Shown one piece after another: positions 58,603-64,000 of a DNA stretch of 64,000 nt. The DNA is taken from NCBI GenBank assembly GCA_949317995.1, contig OX439035.1:6075227-6139226 (forward strand), written 5' to 3'. The translations under genes were made by a program, and so were the position numbers. The number at the start of each line of letters is the position of its first letter. The first letter of the stretch is position 1. This DNA is from Acholoe squamosa (lineage: Eukaryota; Annelida; Polychaeta; Phyllodocida; Polynoidae). The notes beneath the pieces are model-generated. The model saw only the letters and a list, made by a program, of their open reading frames with translations, did no database searches and was not told the origin of the DNA.

Positions 58603-60626
58603 TTTTCCTGGTTCTGTGGGGTGGTTGAGATGCTTGCCACCAGGAGCTTAGAGATTTGATCCATCACATGAGGTGGTATTTGGGGGTTACTTTGTTGGTT
58701 CCCCTGGTAACCTCTTGTGTCAGGTTTGTAATCCTCCTGGCGTGGGTTGGAACCCTGGTTATATTGACCAGAGTTGCTGTATTGACCGGAGTTGTTGGAT
58801 TTCTGGTTGTTGTTGTAGGCGCCATTGTTGTTGTAGGATCCACTGTTGTAGTTCCTATGTGGACTCTGGCCCCTACTGTTGGATCCCTGATTATAGGATC
58901 CAGAGTTGTTTGAACCCTGGCTGTTGTTGTAGGATTCAGAGTTGTTGTAGGATCCAGAGTTGTAGTTCCTATGTGGACTCTGGCTCCTACTGTTGGATCC
59001 TTGATTATTATAGGATCTGCCATTACTTGGGGTTCTGTCTCTCCTATCACTGTATGAAGAGTTACCATTGTTGGAGTTGGAAGAGCTGTTGTCTTTCCTA
59101 CTGTTGTGACCCCCCCGGTTGTTGTTGTTGTTGCCCCCTCTACCTCTACCTCTATTGGATTGGTAGTTGGGGTCATAGTTATTTCCTCTATATCTACCGG
59201 TAGGGTCTCTTGATGCAACCTTAGCCTCCTGTTGCCTTACATGGGCACTAGACATTAGGTTAACATCTTCATCTGAACTAGTGCTGATTTCCTGGACCTT
59301 TTTCTTAGTAGGCTGTGGGTTGGTTTCTGCATCCCTTACCTTCCTAGATCTCTCTTGGGTCTCAACCTCTAGGGCTAGGTCTAGGGCTTGGTCAAAAGAG
59401 TCTATTTTCTTGTTCTCAAGAGCTACAGAGATCCAGGGCCTCATGCCTTGGGTAAATGCCTTGCTTAGGGTTTCATCGCTCTGGCGTTGGGCATTACACA
59501 CTTTCCTGAGATGGCATGCATAGTCTAGAACAGGTTCATCTATCTTTTGTGCACGGAGTGCAGTCCTTGAGATTATATTGTCTCGAGTAGCGAAATACTC
59601 TTTTAATTTATTCACTACATTGGTCCATGTCAACATATCAGGTGTGGCACTCTCCCTGAAGGATTCAAACCAAGCTAGTGCTTGTCCTTCGAGGTACTTG
59701 GGTAAATATGTTACCATGGTGTCACTGTCTGTCACTTTGTACTTATCCTTCAGATATTCTGGGAATTTGTGATCAATGAATAATGCTGTTGACATGAGTG
59801 GTGATGGGTGTGAAAAGGTTTTGGGTTTTGTTACCTCATGTATCCTGATCTTTCTGTCGTCCTGCTGTTTATTGTCTATGAGCTTGGTCATGTTGGACAC
59901 CATGGAGATTATGATGTCATCTTTGGATCCAGAGGCAGATGGTGTGACAACAGGTGTGATGGCAGGTGTGGGAGGTTGTGGGGTCTGGGATGATACCATC
60001 TTCATGAGATCTGCTATCTGTTGTTGTTGTCTCTCTAGGGACTTCCGCTGATCTTCCATGGCCTTCTGTTGAGCATCTATTGCTGCATTCCTCTCTGCCA
60101 GTTGTTGGTTGAGGATCCTCTCCCTTTCCTCCTGCTGGGACTTGTTGGTCTCTAGGGCAGTAACTGCATCTTGGATGGCCTTCTCATAGGCCCTTATCTT
60201 CTCAGCTGTCTGATTAGGTTGGGGGCCTTCATCGGTGTCCATGATGGAGGGTGTGGGGGAGGTGTCTCTGGAGGAGTGGCTGTCAAAGGCTGGAGCTGGG
60301 GTGGAGGATCTAGATGAGGGTGTGGATCCACCCCCTGAGGCAGATCCTTCTTCCCCTGAGGTAGATAGCGTGAGTTGGGCGTCCTGTAGAGATCCCTGGG
60401 AAATGTTGGATCCCTGAGAACTGGTTGTTCCCTGAGTAGACAGGGTGGGTGGTGTGGGGTCTACTGAGTGTGGGTCTGTTGTATTGGAGGCTGGTTTGCC
60501 TCCTGCGGGCCTCCTAGATCTTGGTGGGAGGGAGACCTCTTCAACAGGCCCCTGACTACGTAAGGTCTTTGTGTGTTGTTCTGCCAGCTTGACTGATAAG
60601 GCCTTGATGTGTGTGGTGGACCTCAC
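58599..60626 (-). CDS. gag: Gag polyprotein with RG/Asn-rich C-terminus and no zinc knuckle
   Basis: Open frame of 675 codons; its first ATG is at 60242 (MDTDEGPQPN), so the translated protein may be 547 residues unless a non-AUG start is used. The N-terminal open stretch is S/T/P-rich. A coiled coil (QQEERERILNQQLAERNAAI) follows, then a helical capsid region with the pattern typical of retrotransposon gag (FPEYLKDKYKV, YLPKYLEGQALAWFESF, YACHLRKV). The C-terminal 190 residues are basic and low-complexity: RGRGRGG, then repeats of NNSGSYNQGSNSRGQSPHRN type. No CCHC finger is present, so RNA binding probably relies on RG boxes, as in spumaviral Gag. It would form the virus-like particle. Confidence 0.85.
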   Translation of the reverse strand: MRSTTHIKALSVKLAEQHTKTLRSQGPVEEVSLPPRSRRPAGGKPASNTTDPHSVDPTPPTLSTQGTTSSQGSNISQGSLQDAQLTLSTSGEEGSASGGGSTPSSRSSTPAPAFDSHSSRDTSPTPSIMDTDEGPQPNQTAEKIRAYEKAIQDAVTALETNKSQQEERERILNQQLAERNAAIDAQQKAMEDQRKSLERQQQQIADLMKMVSSQTPQPPTPAITPVVTPSASGSKDDIIISMVSNMTKLIDNKQQDDRKIRIHEVTKPKTFSHPSPLMSTALFIDHKFPEYLKDKYKVTDSDTMVTYLPKYLEGQALAWFESFRESATPDMLTWTNVVNKLKEYFATRDNIISRTALRAQKIDEPVLDYACHLRKVCNAQRQSDETLSKAFTQGMRPWISVALENKKIDSFDQALDLALEVETQERSRKVRDAETNPQPTKKKVQEISTSSDEDVNLMSSAHVRQQEAKVASRDPTGRYRGNNYDPNYQSNRGRGRGGNNNNNRGGHNSRKDNSSSNSNNGNSSYSDRRDRTPSNGRSYNNQGSNSRSQSPHRNYNSGSYNNSESYNNSQGSNNSGSYNQGSNSRGQSPHRNYNSGSYNNNGAYNNNQKSNNSGQYSNSGQYNQGSNPRQEDYKPDTRGYQGNQQSNPQIPPHVMDQISKLLVASISTTPQNQEN

Positions 60627-61053
60627 TGACGTGTGGGAGACCTCACTGACGTGTGGGAGACCTCACTGACGTGTGGGAGACCTCTTCTGACGTGTGGGAG
60701 ACCTCTCTGACGTGTGGGAGACCTCACTGACGTGTGGGAGACCTCACTGACGTTTGGGAGACCTCACTGACGTTTGGGAGACCTCACTGACGTTTGGGAG
60801 ACCTCACTGACGTTTTGGGAGACCTCACTGACGTTTTGGGAGACCTCACTGATATATGAGAGATCTTACTGTTGTGTGAGAGATCTCATTGATGTGTGGG
60901 AGATCTCACTGATGTGTGGGAGATCTCATTGATGTGTGGGAGATCTCACTGATGTGTGGGAGATCTCATTGATGTGTGGGGGATCTCACTGATGTGTGGG
61001 AGATCTCACTGGTATGTGGGAGATCTCACTGGTATGTGGGAGATCTCACTGGT
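60617..61053. repeat. About 21 tandem 20-bp repeats in the retroelement leader
   Basis: The unit CCTCACTGACGTGTGGGAGA recurs every 20 bases from gag to about 60850, then continues as a diverged subtype (GATCTCACTGATGTGTGGGA) to about 61053. The better preserved units contain TGACGTG (element strand CACGTCA), a CRE/E-box-like core. The array fills the untranslated leader between the 5' LTR and gag, the position of the su(Hw) insulator array in Drosophila gypsy. Confidence 0.9.
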
Positions 61054-61276
61054 GACCTTGGTGGGTATGGTGTCAAGGTCAAGGTCACTGGGTGGGTGGA
61101 GTGGGTCTAACTGTGTGTATGCGGTACCAGCTTTAATTTACTGTGTGCATGATTGTTCCCAGTTGCGGTACCAGCTTTAACTTACTGTGTGCATGATTGT
61201 TTTTAGTTGTGTTACCAGCTTTAATTTTTATGAGCCTGTGAGAATTGGGATCTTAGTAGGATGTTCTCCACCACTT
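61054..61276 (-). promoter_or_regulatory. Leader with candidate primer-binding site
   Basis: On the element strand, 3 bases after the 5' LTR, the sequence TGGTGGAGAACATCC (complement of 61259 to 61273) begins with the TGG expected of a tRNA primer-binding site. I cannot name the tRNA. The rest of the leader holds a short GTGTGCATGATTGTT duplication (about 61120 to 61220). Confidence 0.5.
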
Positions 61277-62625
61277 TGTCATACTAGTGATTGGCATGAT
61301 CAAGTTGTCATATGAGAAATATCATATGACTAGTGGTGTATGGAGTAATTATATCAGGCTCATAATAAATAGTGTTATTTCCAGTTGTCACTGGTTTATT
61401 CAGCTTTAGGCAACATGTAAGAAATATCAATCATACAGTAGTTAGTATGTAGGTAGTTTGCACATACAGTAAACATACAGTAATTTATAAAGTATAATGT
61501 TCAGTTCCACTCCACCTGTGAGGTATTAATAATACAGTGTCCAGCATACTTCTAGGTGGGTTCCCACACCTAGCTCCTGACCTGCTGCTTAGAGGAATAA
61601 TGTAATAATGGATAACTTTACCCTCTGGTGGAAGTCTTGAAGAAGATAGCCTCTGGCCACTAATGGTAGGAAACCAATGCCTGTCTAGCATAGTTTCACC
61701 ATAGTGCAGTGGTATAGCAGGTAGCAGGAGATGACTGGAGATGTTACCTCTAGAGCGGTTCTTGGTGATGTGTCTTCCTGGAGGTGCAGACAGGCTATTT
61801 GTAGCAAATCTTGGAAAAGCACCTCCAGACTGACTGGAGCCAGCAGCATCTGCCTAACTCTACAATTGTTTGAGGGGACTCTTTCAAGTGTCACAGGGGG
61901 ACAAAGGACCCCCATGGACGCCGCTATGGCCCCCATTGTCTTGGTCGGTTCTGCATCTTCAAACCCTCATAACTCGGTCGTTTATGCTTGTATAACCGCC
62001 ATTTTGGGCATGCGCGGAGCTGAATGTGCCAAGATTATAATGCCCGCTGGATAGGCGCGTAACTTGCGCCGGTTTGTCTGTAGCTCACTCGGAGGTCGAT
62101 TCAGTCTCCATGGCGTAACTTCCTTAATACTTAGAGTTCCGCCTTGATCTTGGGCTCATTCTGACCGTCTAATTATGGGCTTTCCATAGATATTTTGATA
62201 TTTGACCTAGGTTGCTCAGGAGCGACGCTAGAGCGACCGGAAGGTTATGGCGTCGTGCTTATGTAACCCATTGTTCAGTCCTTAGAGTGCTCAGACACTC
62301 ATGACGGCGTCAGCGGTGCTCAGGCACCCGTGACGGCCGGTTGCATTCACTTACAAGTTATTAATTTGTGCATTGAACCATGAGGTCGCACACTGAGACC
62401 CTCATTTTTATTATATTGTGCAGTGAACCATTAGGTCGGAGCCTTTGATGTCATAAACTCTGTCTAACTGACTGTGGCTGGTGTGCAGTGGGGCATGAAC
62501 GCTCTTATACAAAGTTTGAGCGCTCTTATAGCTCTTAGAACCAACCTATGTATTAATTTCATAGATATTTCTTTGATTAATACAAAATATGTTAGAATTT
62601 ATGGAATAATAAAATGGTATATCAT
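61277..62625 (-). repeat. 5' LTR of the retroelement
   Basis: 1,349 bp; differs from the 3' LTR at five positions that I counted (one near 61568, two near 62065, one near 62084, one near 62213). It should contain the promoter on the minus strand; no convincing TATA box could be assigned. Confidence 0.92.
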
Positions 62626-64000
62626 AATACCGTGTGAGGGTCTGACTGCTGTATTAGCTTTCAGCTTGTAGACCCTGGGGGTAATCTGTGACCTTGTAAC
62701 ATTAAAGAGGCTGAGCATGCAACACTCTACTTACCCTCAGAGCTGGACCACATTATACTCTACTCATCCTCAAGGACCATCCGTTACTGTACTCAGACCT
62801 GCAATATGTGCTTTAATCCTTTTAGGGCAGTTTCAGGATATAGGACACTACAGTCAAGTCTCAATTTATCTGCTTGCGTTATGTCAGTTGTTAGTAATCA
62901 GAAAACCTTCTGAACAGATTGAATTATGGCCAGAGGGTTTCCATTGTAGTTCTGACTCAGGAGACCAGATTCAGAAACTAGGCAGTTGTTATCTGAAACA
63001 GAGATGACAAATATTTAGTGCCTTGACTTTATACAAATTCATGTAATGCATACGTAAAGTGCTTGTACGTAATGAGGCAATACTGCATCTGCCCCGTCAT
63101 TATAAATAACACGGCTCTCGTAGACGATACAACGACATACAAGAGGCCCAACAAAGTCATCATCGATACCTCTTTTATTTATTAGAAATTTCAACAAAAT
63201 TTGATGTCTGTATTCATAGGGCTACTGAAGAGATATTGCAACTAAAAATCTGAACAAATTCCCGGTCTAGAATTAGGAGGGTTCATTTCACATGAATGGC
63301 ACATGGTCTCATCTAGTATTTCAACGGTATTGACCTGAATCCAATGGTCTCCTAGACAGCCAATGAGCTGGATACCTATTTCATGCTAGGCTTTAATTAA
63401 AACTGATTAAATCACAATATTCATGAAGTAGATGCATTTATATGTTAGTGGTCCTTAATCATTTAAGGACAATACTTTTGTACTATATATTGAAAATATA
63501 TATTTAAAAGCCTGTCACTGGAATGGTTTACACACCAACCACCAGATGTCATCCCAATCTGGCAGTATCTTCTGGTTGTAAATCAGACAGCATGCCCCGT
63601 CGTCAGATGTGGTGCAATGGCTGCCATGACTCCATTCTTAAATATCAATTTTATCTTGACCAACCATGTAAAAAGACCTGACACTCAAACTGTGGCAAGC
63701 CACCCTCCTCGATCACATCTTCTTTTTCTACTTCAACCAACCTTTTCATATCTTGATTGGTGAAAGTGTTTTGTGCCTTTTCTGATAAACACGCCAAGTC
63801 ATAGGTCTGTATGAAGTTCCAAGTGCAAGATGGACCTATTAATCTCACACAATGACCTTAGAGTATACATCTTTGGGAGTATTGCAAATAAGACAACTAA
63901 CATTACTAGCCTCAACAAAAAACTATAATACTCATTTGACCATGGAATTCCAATGAATAAAGATGAGTTTTATTTGAATCGGGTGAATTGACAGGGATAT
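62626..64000. repeat. Segmental duplication, copy B, continuation right of the LTR element
   Basis: Collinear with copy A from about 17841 to 19800 (for example 63278 to 63390 with 18190 to 18300, 63517 to 63570 with 18620 to 18670, and 63838 to 63960 with 19660 to 19785). Non-coding to my reading. The end of the window cuts it off. Confidence 0.7.

Larger units (their letters stand above)
36126..62625 (-). mobile_element. Giant Ty3/Gypsy-type LTR retroelement with env (errantivirus/ERV-like), with nested transposons
   Basis: It is bounded by two 1,349-bp direct repeats (LTRs) and flanked by the target duplication AATAC (36121 to 36125 and 62626 to 62630, the first base shared). Copy A preserves the empty site with a single CAATAC at about 17841. 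Order on the minus strand: 5' LTR, leader with 20-bp repeats, gag, pol (protease, RT, RNase H, integrase), env (broken), antisense ORF region, minisatellites, polypurine tract, 3' LTR. Removing two transposon insertions leaves about 15.9 kb, large for this class. Five substitutions counted between LTRs (about 99.6% identity) indicate a recent insertion. Pol domain order RT-RNaseH-IN places it in Ty3/Gypsy (Metaviridae). Confidence 0.9.

Noticed and set aside
58656..59203. Long plus-strand ORFs opposite the end of gag
   Set aside because: They mirror the low-complexity Asn/Ser/Gly repeats of Gag, with valine- or cysteine-rich artefactual composition.
1..64000. tRNA, rRNA or other standard RNA genes
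   Set aside because: No convincing cloverleaf or rRNA sequence was recognised by eye; a dedicated scan would be needed to exclude them.

Overview
The window looks like genomic DNA of an invertebrate animal, probably marine, but I cannot name the species. The intergenic DNA is AT-rich and full of transposons, one gene has GT/AG introns, and I see no bacterial-type operons and no certain host gene. Almost every gene I can support belongs to a mobile element or an integrated virus.

Region 1 (1 to about 8,100) is the right part of an endogenous adintovirus/Maverick-Polinton-like virus. Its plus-strand genes are tightly packed: a tandem death-fold protein, the packaging ATPase, a small basic protein with a hydrophobic tail, a conserved protein of unknown role, a chromodomain integrase (frameshifted), a penton-like protein, a core/pX-like protein, the hexon-like major capsid protein, an adenain-like protease and a small coiled-coil protein. 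A PolB gene is not seen and would lie left of the window. The viral genes are followed by a poly(A) signal and then by a 240-bp cluster of AGGTCA half-sites.

Region 2 (about 8,240 to 36,120, resuming at 62,626 to 64,000) is non-coding. It consists of two diverged copies of a unit of roughly 18.4 kb in tandem: copy A from about 8,240 and copy B from about 26,650. Because each copy acts as the empty site of the other, several insertions can be bounded: a truncated DIRS-like retroelement and a hAT-like MITE are only in copy A, while a CAACATTGA-rich element and a giant LTR retroelement are only in copy B.

Region 3 (36,126 to 62,625) is that LTR retroelement, lying on the minus strand. It has two 1,349-bp LTRs that are about 99.6% identical, an AATAC target duplication, a polypurine tract, gag, pol (protease, RT, RNase H, integrase) and a broken env. 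It also has a tandem array of about 21 copies of a 20-bp unit in its leader and an antisense ORF (48,257 to 48,736) downstream of env. It has been hit twice by one family of DNA transposon. A complete 9,064-bp copy (37,575 to 46,638; 32-bp inverted repeats, ATAT target duplication) carries a four-exon transposase gene with all splice phases consistent. A one-ended 1,475-bp fragment (51,359 to 52,833) splits env. Both pieces are studded with a CpG-rich motif, ATCAAGCGCGTTAC, on either strand: 17 copies in total, and I found none elsewhere in the window.

The order of events that follows is: tandem duplication, then LTR element insertion into copy B, then DNA transposon insertions into the LTR element.
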